Assembly: GCA_001275005.1 (NCBI GenBank) | Contig: JWZX01003102.1 | Coordinates: 1-27,801, forward strand | Direction: 5' to 3' | DNA: 27,801 nt | Source: Chrysochromulina tobinii | Lineage: Eukaryota > Haptophyta > Prymnesiales > Chrysochromulinaceae | Part shown: positions 16,077 to 23,230 of the stretch, in pieces | How positions within the stretch are numbered: the first letter of the stretch is position 1 | Layout: each line of letters begins with the position of its first letter | Translations under genes and position numbers: made by a program | The notes under the pieces: generated by a model | What the model was told of the DNA's origin: nothing | What the model saw: the letters and a program-made list of their open reading frames with translations, nothing else | The model's database searches: none

Positions 16077-16895
16077 TCACAACACCGAGCATGCCTGGCA
16101 ATGAGCGCTGATGTGAGCCTTGGTGCTCGCTGTAACGTCCGTACCGCTCAAGTTGAGGAACGTGAGCTTGGGCAGGTAGCCGTCCTTTGCAGCATTGGAC
16201 AGCGCTTTCCCGCCGCGGTCCGTCGTCGCTGTGTCGTGCAGCGTGATGAGACGGAGCGAGCCCCACGAGCCCTCGGTCAGCGCGGCAGCGAGCGCTGTCA
16301 CGCCGTCGTCGCCGAACTTGTTGCGGTTCAAGTACAAGAGCTTCAGTCGTGGCATGGCGCCCGCAGCCCTTGCCAATGCACCCAGACCGTCGTCGTCAAT
16401 CTCATTCATAGATAGGAGCCAACACTCGACGCGCTCGAAGGCGCCAAACAGGTTTGCAGCCCGTGCCAGTGCACGGGCGCCGGTGTCACCAATCTTGTTG
16501 AATGAGAGGTCCACCTGTGTTAGCTGCGGCAGCGCCAACGCACCAGCCGCCAGCAGCGTGGCCTCTTTATCGCCGAGCCCTTTATTTGCCAGATGCAAAC
16601 ACTGCTGGGTGCAAAACCCGCTGGGTTGTAGCGTGACGCCGAAACCACGGCGCAAGTTGTAGGGCGACGTCTCGAGCGGCTGTAGCACAAGCGCCAAACG
16701 CTTGGTGACGAGCTGGTTGAGGTGCCGATTCAGACGCTGGAGGGCAGCGAGCCCTCGCGTCGTCGACCACGCCAACACGTTTTCCTGGAGCTCCTCGGCC
16801 AAGTCGGCGAAGCGTAGCGTGCAGGCCGTTCGGCGGGCCGAACAGAGCTGCTGGCCACCACTAAATCTTGCCACTACGGTCTTGTTTGTCTTCAT
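16077..16895 (-). CDS. Leucine-rich repeat protein (ribonuclease-inhibitor type)
   Basis: A 272-residue protein. The first 75 residues (LRFADLAEELQENVLAWSTTRGLAALQRLNRHLNQLV) have the length and spacing of an F-box or other short helical adaptor, only weakly supported. From about 98 there are four to five RI-type leucine-rich repeats with the pattern LxxLxLxxNxIGDxGAxALAxA: LTQVDLSFNKIGDTGARALARA (125-146), VECWLLSMNEIDDDGLGALARA (156-177), LKLLYLNRNKFGDDGVTALAAA (184-205), a more divergent unit at 214-236 and LTFLNLSGTDV (244-254). Such repeats form curved protein-binding surfaces. If the N-terminal part is an F-box the protein would be a ubiquitin-ligase substrate adaptor; this is inference. 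The ATG at 16895 is chosen because the open frame further upstream runs into a simple palindromic repeat. Confidence 0.78.
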   Translation of the reverse strand: MKTNKTVVARFSGGQQLCSARRTACTLRFADLAEELQENVLAWSTTRGLAALQRLNRHLNQLVTKRLALVLQPLETSPYNLRRGFGVTLQPSGFCTQQCLHLANKGLGDKEATLLAAGALALPQLTQVDLSFNKIGDTGARALARAANLFGAFERVECWLLSMNEIDDDGLGALARAAGAMPRLKLLYLNRNKFGDDGVTALAAALTEGSWGSLRLITLHDTATTDRGGKALSNAAKDGYLPKLTFLNLSGTDVTASTKAHISAHCQACSVL

Positions 16896-17272
16896 GGATC
16901 CAAGTTTTTTTTCACACGACAAGTCAAGAGCTACATGTACATGTACATGATGTACATGTACATGTATGTGACAAGATACATTTACCCTCGCGGCAAGACG
17001 CAGACACACCGTGCAGGGCGCATACGATACAATCTAGTGTTCCCGTATTTCCCCTGAAGGATTCCTAAAGACGCTGATAGGATACACTTACATGTACAAT
17101 CACTCTCGTGTTTGCGGAACACCAACGTCGACAGACTTCTCCACGACAAAAAACCCTTCATCTTCACATTGTATCATGGCTCGTGAACATCTGATGATGA
17201 CGAAAGGCGCCAAGGAAGGCGCCTCAGACGCACGCAACCTACCTAATCGCGCGCGGCTCACACGCGCGCGCG
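16896..17272. promoter_or_regulatory. Divergent promoter region, LRR gene / RRM gene
   Basis: About 380 bp between the start codons of the minus-strand LRR gene and the plus-strand RNA-binding protein gene. It contains the ACATGT palindrome described separately, a CTTGACTTGTCG (minus strand, 16918-16929) close to the LRR start, and a relatively AT-rich centre. No gene is seen. Confidence 0.4.
16933..16965. repeat. Perfect 33-bp palindrome of ACATGT repeats
   Basis: Left arm ACATGTACATGTACAT (16933-16948), one central G (16949), and right arm ATGTACATGTACATGT (16950-16965), which is the exact reverse complement of the left. It lies 38 bp upstream of the LRR gene start in the divergent promoter region and could extrude as a cruciform or act as a dyad binding site. 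Confidence 0.9.
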
Positions 17273-19102
17273 ATGGCCACGCACGCACCGATTTACGGCC
17301 GTGGCAAGGGCTTCGGTGCGGGCAAGGGCAAGGGCGGCTTCGGCGGCGGCAAGGGCTACAGCAGCGGTGACAGCGGCGCGGCAGCGCCGGGCACCAAGGT
17401 GTATGTGGGCAACCTGAGCTGGGAGACGAGCTGGCAGGACCTCAAGGACCATTTTCGGCAGGCAGGTGAGGTGACGCACGCGGACGTCATTCAAAGTGCC
17501 GACGGCCGCTCCAAGGGCTGCGGCCTCGTCACTTTTTCGACGGCGCGGGAGGCGGCGAACGCCATCAGCACCCTGCATGACTCGGTGCTGCACTCGCGCG
17601 CAATCTTCGTGCGCGAGGACCGCGAGGCGGCGCTGCCCGGTCTGCCCGCGCCGCCGCAGGTCCGCGGCGCCGGCGTGCCCGTCCCGGCGCTGCCGCGGGC
17701 GCCGCCGCCACGGGCGCCGACAACAACGCCGTCAGAGCCGGGCGCACGCGTCTTCATAAACAACCTTGCCTTCGAGACGAGCTGGCAGGACCTCAAGGAC
17801 CATTTCCGGCAGGCGGGTGAGGTGGTGCACGCGGACGTGATGATGGGGCAGGACGGCCGTTCCAAGGGTTGTGGCATGGTCACCTTTGCCACGGCGCGTG
17901 AGGCCGCGAATGCGATCCAAACTCTCAACTCCACAAGCATCAACGGGCGCGTGATCTACGTCCGCGAGGACCGTGAAGCTGTGCGCCGCCGCCGCCGCCA
18001 CCGCCGCTGCCGCTGCCCTCGCTGCCCTCGCTGCTTCCCGCTCCCCCTTCCCGCGCCTCCTCCCGCTCTGCCCCGCTCGCTCACCCCTTGGCGTGCATGC
18101 ACGTGTGCGTGGGCAGGCGCTGCCAGGCCTACCAGCGCCCGCGAGCCGATCGTCGCCCGCGGGCCCTGTGGGCAGCGGCGGCGCTGCGCCGCCGCCCTTT
18201 GCGGGGGGGCTGCCGCCCGCACGTGCAGCGGCCGCCACCCCGCTACTCGGGCGGCCAGGCGGTGCAGGTGCGGGCCCGCCCGGTGCCCAGGCCGGCGCCG
18301 GTGCGCCCGCGACGCCGGGCACCAAGGTGTATGTGGGCAACCTGGCGTGGGAGACGAGCTGGCAGGACCTCAAGGACCATTTCCGCGCAGTGGGCGATGT
18401 GCTTCACGCGGACGTGATGATGGGTCCCGACGGCCGATCGCGCGGTTGTGGGCTTGTCGCGTTCGCCACGCCGGAGCAGGCGGCGGCCGCCATCAGCACG
18501 CTACACGACTCGGTTCTGCACTCTCGCTCGATATTTGTGCGTGAGGACCGCGAGGCCGGCCACGGGATCGGCGAGGGCGGCGGCGGCAAGGGTGGCTTCG
18601 GCGGCGGCGGCAAGGGCAGCGGCAAGGGCTACGGCAAGGGCGAGGGCGGCGGGAGCGGTTGCCAGGTGTTCGTGGGGAATCTGCCCTGGGACGTCGCGTG
18701 GCAGGTGCGAGCCTGCTTGCCTGGTCCATGATTGCCTGGTCCATGATTGCCTGGTCCATGATTGCCTGGTCCATGATTGCCTGGTCCATGATTGCCTGGT
18801 CCATGATTGCCTGGTCCATGATTGCCTGGTCCATCAGGTGAGTGCCTGCAGGCTTGACTGATGGACCATGACTGAGCTCGATCGCCGCGCATGACCTCTG
18901 ATGGCAGGCCCTCAAGGACCACTTCCGCGCGGCCGGCAATGTCGTCCATGCTGACGTCATGGTGGACGCGGACGGGCGGTCGCGCGGCTGCGGCACCGTC
19001 CTCTTCTCGACGACGCGCGAGGCGGCGAAGGCCATCCAGCTCTTTAACGAATCCTTCCTCCTGGGCCGCCAGATCGAGGTGCGGCCAGATTCGCACCGGT
19101 AG
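17273..19102 (+). CDS. Four-RRM glycine-rich RNA-binding protein
   Basis: Three exons (17273-17980, 18117-18704, 18908-19102), all joined in phase 0, give 496 residues. After a Gly/Lys-rich N-terminus (RGKGFGAGKGKGGFGGGKG) come RRM1 (about 41-116), RRM2 (160-235), RRM3 (305-380) and, after another Gly-rich linker, RRM4 (418-494). Each has an RNP2-like strand (VYVGNLSW, VFINNLAF, VYVGNLAW, VFVGNLPW) and an RNP1-like strand (KGCGLVTF type, with Cys where an aromatic is usual). The repeats are so alike (WQDLKDHFR..G.V.HADV...DGRS.GCG) that they arose by recent internal duplication. Such proteins bind single-stranded RNA in pre-mRNA processing or stress response. Reading straight past the exon ends gives longer but arginine-rich, non-RRM translations, which are intron read-through. 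Confidence 0.92.
17981..18116 (+). other. Intron 1 of the RRM gene
   Basis: GT at 17981 (GAAGCT/GTGCGC), AG at 18116 (GTGGGCAG/GCGCTG), 136 nt, with a long pyrimidine-rich centre. It separates EDREA from ALPGLPAP. The paralogous boundary after RRM1 encodes EDREAALPGLPAP with no interruption. Confidence 0.88.
18705..18907 (+). other. Intron 2 of the RRM gene, inside RRM4
   Basis: GT at 18705 (GGCAG/GTGCGA), AG at 18907 (ATGGCAG/GCCCTC), 203 nt. Joining restores WQ-ALKDHF, equivalent to the uninterrupted WQDLKDHF of RRM1-3. The hexamer TGGCAG occurs at the end of the upstream exon (18699-18704) and again at the end of the intron (18902-18907). Confidence 0.93.
18720..18836 (+). repeat. Intronic minisatellite, 15-bp unit x8
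   Basis: Eight head-to-tail copies of CCTGGTCCATGATTG (the last one diverging after CCTGGTCCAT), spaced exactly 15 bp, start 15 bp after the donor site and fill the first two thirds of intron 2 of the RRM gene. There is no spacer, so it is not a CRISPR array. Confidence 0.95.
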
Positions 19103-19854
19103 ATCTCGTCGCTCGAGATCTCGCTCCTCGTGGCTCGAGGTGCGCGCCCGGCTCGTCTGCAGCAAATGGGGTGTGGAGGAAGATGTAAATGCCGAGCGAC
19201 GCGGGGCAAGGGCGGCGGCGGCGATGCCGACGGCGAGCGGCGGCGGTGGCGGCGGCGGCGGCGGACGGCGGTGGCTCGGCTGACGACGCAGCAGGCGGCG
19301 ACAAGGCGCTCGCTCATGACAGCGCGCGCGCTCGTGCGCGGAGTATCTGGGAGTAAGATGTTGCTGTGGGAAAAGGGGAGTGAGTGGACGGCGGGCGCTC
19401 GTTTCCACACCGGAACGGCCGGTGCAGGTGACGGCGCGGCAGCCGAGGCGGAGGGCGGCTGAGCGGCGCCAGAGCGCCATTGGTGAGCGCGAGAGTGCGC
19501 GCGCGGCCGGGACTGAGGCGACGCGGCGAGAGAAGGGCGGTGGCGGCGAGTGGTGGCTGTTTCCTTGACTGCTGTTTCCTTGTGCGCGCCCCGTGACACG
19601 TACTCGGAGTACGCGCGAACGAAACCGGGTGGATGTGGTGCGTCGAGACGTGCGCTGGGAGGCTTCTGATATCTGGAGTCAGTGTGGTGGTGAGAAGTGT
19701 TAAGGTTTGAGGGGGCAGCGTAAACTTCGCGCTGGAGCGCACGCCTCCGCTGTCGCGCCTCCGCTGTCGCGCCTCGCACTGCCCTGCAGACCGCACTCCA
19801 CCGACATCGGTGCTGTCCGCGACGAGAACCCGCGGCACCCATGCATCGCTCGGT
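19103..19854. other. Gene-free stretch downstream of the RRM gene
   Basis: No conserved frame is seen; the long minus-strand open frames here are GC-rich shadows. It contains a Gly-codon-like GGC/GGT-rich patch near 19210-19270 (a possible decayed extension of the glycine-rich 3' end) and a small duplication CGCCTCCGCTGTCG at 19743-19770. Confidence 0.4.
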
Positions 19855-20451
19855 ATGCGCATCAGCCATGTCCGTGGTCCGTCAGCCATGTCCGTCGGCT
19901 CGTGGCCGAGCACCTCAGACGCTGAAGTGCCACATGCCATCTTCACCGTGAAGGTGCATGCACAGATGCTGAAGGCGCCCGAGGCACTGCCCGTCGCGAG
20001 CAACCGGCATTCGGTGCGGGTGGCACGGGCGGTACATGCCTACAACCTCTTCATCAAGATTGAGGTCAAGCGGCTGAGGACCTTGGACCGCACGCTGAAG
20101 GCTGCCGATGCTTGGACGCTCGCTGCTGCCGGCTGGGCAGCCTCGCCGATGAATCCGAAGAACGCCCCAGCTGGCGTGACGGCTACGGCTATGGCCGGTG
20201 CGGCAGCAGCAGCAGTGGCGGCGACGGCGGTACCTCTGGGTGCACAGGCTACAGCTGCTGCTCCTACCGCGGCCGAGGCGGCGGCTAGACCGGTGGACTT
20301 GGACGAGGGCGATGAGCGGGCGATTGGCGTGCTGCAACGCCTCAATACGGCGCCGGTGACGACCGCGGCCGCAGTGGCCGCACCCGGTGATGGCGGGCGT
20401 GGCCGTGGCCGTGGCCGGGGCCGGGGCCAGGGCCGTGTGCGTCTACAGTAG
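19855..20451 (+). CDS. YABBY/HMG-like DNA-binding protein (tentative)
   Basis: A 198-residue frame. The block VHAYNLFIKIEVKRLRTLDRT (60-80) followed by AADAWTLAAAGWAASPMNPKN (83-103) has the spacing of the HMG-like helices of YABBY-type proteins (AYN.FIK.E..R, then AF..AA..W...P.NPK), known from land plants and several algal groups. The rest is Ala-rich low complexity, an acidic patch DLDEGDERAIGVLQRLN (148-164) and a C-terminal GRGRGRGRGRG tail that could contact nucleic acid. No plant-type zinc finger is seen N-terminal to the block. The start is uncertain: ATGs lie at 19855 and 19888, and the frame is open back to 19810. Expression is unproven. Confidence 0.5.
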   Translation: MRISHVRGPSAMSVGSWPSTSDAEVPHAIFTVKVHAQMLKAPEALPVASNRHSVRVARAVHAYNLFIKIEVKRLRTLDRTLKAADAWTLAAAGWAASPMNPKNAPAGVTATAMAGAAAAAVAATAVPLGAQATAAAPTAAEAAARPVDLDEGDERAIGVLQRLNTAPVTTAAAVAAPGDGGRGRGRGRGRGQGRVRLQ

Positions 20452-20503
20452 ACAGTATCAGAGACGTATGTATACATGTATATATGGGTTTTATCGGTGT
20501 TTT

Positions 20504-20715
20504 ATAAGTCCATATAGTCCCTATACTCGATCTATGGCCCTCCAGTTATGTGCTGTCTCGCGATCTTTGGAGATGTGCATCGAAATTGACCTTAGACCGA
20601 TAAGTAGCGGTCGACATTCGAGCCGAAGCCGGATTTCGATGCACATCTCCAAAGATCGCGAGATAGCACATAGCTGGAGGGCCAAAAATCGAGTCTAGGG
20701 ACCATATGGACTCAT
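20504..20715. repeat. Inverted repeat (foldback), about 80-bp arms
   Basis: The left arm 20504-20586 (AGTCCATATAGTCCCTATAC...GGAGATGTGCATCGAAATT) pairs with the right arm 20633-20715 with few mismatches; the loop is about 45 bp. The element is AT-richer than the flanking genes and has no coding capacity, as expected for a non-autonomous foldback or MITE-like element. Confidence 0.85.
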
Positions 20716-20985
20716 ACAGCACAGAGAATCACGCCATCACAAGTCACTATGCATGGCCAAGTACCGAAATGCGACCAAAACGCGTCCTCACAGGCCGTAC
20801 TCGGGGTCACAATATGACATCTGAGTGGCGACAGTAACTTGTGATGGCGTGATTCTTTGTGTTGTATCAGTCCATATAGTCCCTAGACTCGATCCATGGC
20901 CCTCCAGCTATGTGCTGTCTCGCGATCTTTGGAGCTGTGCATCAAAATCCGACTTCGCCTCGATCCCTCGCGATTATCGACCCGC
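20608..20985. repeat. Second, overlapping foldback sharing the middle arm
   Basis: The segment 20615-20743, including CACGCCATCACAAGT at its inner end, is the inverse of 20836-20965 (ACTTGTGATGGCGTG...GTCCATATAGTCCCTAGACTCGAT...). The third copy at 20867-20950 is in the same orientation as the first copy at 20504-20586, so the middle arm can pair with either neighbour. Confidence 0.8.
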
Positions 20986-21784
20986 GAACCATTTGGCCAC
21001 ACAGCTGAGAACAATTCGAGCTCCAAAACACATTATCTCGCCTGTTCTCGATGGTGTGTATCTTATGGAGTGGTATGCGATCTTAAGATAAAGAGTGGTC
21101 GACGTATGACGCACACTTGCAGTACGGAAACCTACATGATGCACACAAGATGCCGTGTACGACACACGCGAGTATGCACAGTGCTCCCCTACGCAAGAAG
21201 AGTGATGCTCTTCGATCATCAGCCCGGTCGGGATATCTCATGAGGCGACTCCGGCATGCCGTGAGCCGCCCATGCGACGCTATCTGCGCTGTCCTGGAGC
21301 CATCTGCTGTCCTGCGCGTCGTGCTCTGCGGTCGGTGCTGCAGCCACACATCCGGTTCTGCGACGAGCTGATCACCGACGCGTTGAGCCCACTGCCCCGA
21401 GGATGCGGCGCCTCAGCCCACCAGCTGGCTGCGGCGGATGCTCCGTGGGCGGCAAGCGTGGCAGATGCCTTCAGGATAGCGTCTCCACTAACCGTGGCAC
21501 TCGCGTGCGGCACCACCCTCGTCCTCGTCCAACGGCGAGAAGGTAGATGCAACACGCTTCTCTTGGGCTGCTTTTTCGACTGATGTCGGCGTGCGTGGGC
21601 CACGCTTCTCACCGGCGACAGGTGAGCGCTCCGCCTGACTGCGCCTCGTCGTGGGCATCGTGGAGGATCGTGTGCAGTGCTCGAGCACCCAATGGATGCG
21701 ATCTGGATGCAAACTTGACTGCAATCGTTTGGGCGACCAGAAGCTCCGATTGACCTCGGGTTTTCACCGATCGCTTTCACTAAT
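20986..21784. other. Gene-poor stretch; possible small minus-strand ORF
   Basis: No recognised gene. On the minus strand 21658-21488 encodes 56 residues starting MPTTRRSQAERSPVAGEK and ending with an acidic STFSPLDEDEGG stretch; the charged composition differs from random GC-rich shadows, but there is no family match and it may be an exon fragment. Confidence 0.3.
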
Positions 21785-21952
21785 GATAAAAGGCCTAGGT
21801 TTGCGCGCAGCACAAGAACTTTGCTAATTTGCGCCGTCAGGGTCGAATGCGCCGAAATTAGTTTCCCATGTCACAAATGACTCACTTGAGTGAGCGCCGT
21901 TCGTCAGGATGATGAAAGATCGTGTGCTTCGCGCAAACCTAGGCCTTTCATA
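21785..21952. mobile_element. Small inverted-repeat element (MITE-like)
   Basis: A perfect 19-bp core, AAAGGCCTAGGTTTGCGCG (21789-21807), is inverted at 21930-21948; imperfect pairing extends inward for about 15 bp (GCGCAGCACAAGAACTTT against GAAAGATCGTGTGCTTCGCGC). A second hairpin, CTAATTTGCGCC...GCGCCGAAATTAG (21824-21861), sits in the middle. Total about 165 bp and no coding capacity. I could not identify a clear target-site duplication. Confidence 0.65.
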
Positions 21953-22694
21953 AGGTGCTCGACCGAACATCTCATTGGTCGGAGGGCCAGATATGTCGGG
22001 GGGGGGCAAACGATTGCGGTGTTCCCACCACTGGGAGCACCCTCAAACCTTAATTCGTGCGTCCGTCCGTGCAACCTTTTTGCGCTCCGCGCGATGCGCG
22101 CGCCTCCGCGTCCCGCTGCGGCCGGCTCCAGGCGCGTCGGAGGACAGCGCTGCTCCCAACCATCTCTCCATTTGCCATCGACCTGCCCGCCCTTTTCGCC
22201 GCGCGCCTTGACGCGCGCGCGCTACGGAGGAGCTGCGCTCGGACTCTCAAGCTCTGGCCAGCTCGTGCCCGCAGCACGAATCGATGGCGCTGAGTGCGCG
22301 CGCGTGCTGTGCAGGTGCGGCGGCAAAGGCGCCGACGCAGCGCGTTGCGCGGCGCAACCGGCGCCGAATGTGGTGCCTCGGCCTGCGGCTTGACGCCCAC
22401 GGAGGCGGCGGCGGCGGCGGCGGCGGCGGCGATGGAAGCCACCACTTGTGCTCGACACCGTCGTCATGCGACGGTGTCGAGTGCGTCTTTGCGTTCCCCA
22501 CGGGGGAGGCGCGCCATCGGGCGCGTCGGCGCACGCAGGTTCGATGCCGCCGGCGTCTCCAACGCCGCCCCGACGAGCACGGTAGCAACAGGAAGCGTCG
22601 GCGCATTGCAAGGCGATGTGGGACGGCGTCCGAGAATAACTGGGGGAGGCGACGATGGCGCGATTGTCTCCACGCGCCGCGACCCGCCATCTAG
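21953..22694. other. Region upstream of the Helitron replicase
   Basis: GC-rich, with a (GGC)n run at about 22400-22430, a strong hairpin at 22451-22481 and another inverted repeat starting at 22643. It probably contains the 5' end of the Helitron and perhaps a 5' exon of its replicase, but neither the terminal TC nor an exon can be fixed from the sequence. Confidence 0.4.
22451..22481. repeat. Hairpin with 13-bp perfect stem
   Basis: CTCGACACCGTCG (22451-22463), loop TCATG, then CGACGGTGTCGAG (22469-22481). The stem is perfect and GC-rich. No T-run follows, and bacterial termination is not relevant here. It sits about 270 bp before the replicase reading frame. Confidence 0.85.
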
Positions 22695-22730
22695 TCTCCA
22701 CGCGCCGCGCTTCGCCATCGTCGCCTCCCC
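22643..22730. repeat. Inverted repeat with 18-bp arms and an internal direct repeat
   Basis: GGGGAGGCGACGATGGCG (22643-22660) is exactly inverted at 22713-22730. The intervening 52 bp carries TCTCCACGCGCCGCG twice as direct repeats (about 22667-22681 and 22695-22709). It ends 20 bp before the presumed acceptor site of the Helitron coding sequence. Confidence 0.85.
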
Positions 22731-23054
22731 GCCTGGTGCGTGTGGGCGCAGGTGCCCGCCGCGCTGCCCGAGGCCGTCTTCCTGGTGCCTGGCTGGGGCA
22801 GCGCCAAGGTCAACAAGCTCGTCGACCTCTGCCCAGAGTGGGCGCGCTCTATCGACCTCGTCGAAGCCACCGCCGAGACGATCGCGGCTGTTGCAGCGCG
22901 GCTGGGGAGGGAGAAGGCAGGCATCTCTGTGTCAGCCCTTTTCAAACTGCGCGAAGAGTTCTGCAAGAAGCACAAGGCAGCGAATGGCGCCGCAACTTTC
23001 GACGCGCAAGACGCAGCCTCCGCAGCGCAAGCAGAGTCGCAGGCAGCATCGCGG

Positions 23055-23230
23055 GCTGCGGACGCAGCGCGCAAGCGAACGGCGCCGGCGCGGGATGCGG
23101 ACGCAGCGCGCAAGCGAACGGCGCGCAAGTCCATGGATGAGTCGGCGCGGGCTGCGGACGCAGCGCGCAAGCGAACGGCGCCAGCGCGGGATGCGAATGC
23201 AGCGCGCATGCGAACGGCGCGCCAGTCCAT
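23055..23230 (+). repeat. Internal repeat encoding an Arg/Ala-rich N-terminal tract
   Basis: Units encoding AADAARKRTAPARDA and related DADAARKRTARKSMDESA recur four times in the replicase N-terminal region. Basic repeats before the Rep domain are seen in other Helitron proteins and may bind DNA. Confidence 0.85.

Noticed and set aside
16896-17009. N-terminal extension of the LRR protein (His/Val repeats)
   Set aside because: It is the translation of the ACATGT palindrome and flanks, begins without clear context and adds no domain.
17981-18544. Continuation of RRM exon 1 past position 17980
   Set aside because: The translation becomes poly-Arg/Pro without RRM features, while the phase-0 splice restores a third RRM in the other frame.
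18720-18836. CRISPR-like array
   Set aside because: The repeats are contiguous with no spacers, in an intron of a eukaryotic gene; it is a minisatellite.
18493-19869. 458-codon minus-strand frame
   Set aside because: It crosses the RRM gene, its intronic 15-bp repeats and the gap beyond; composition is Arg/Ser/Pro-rich and no domain is seen. The repeat has no stops in this frame, which makes it long.
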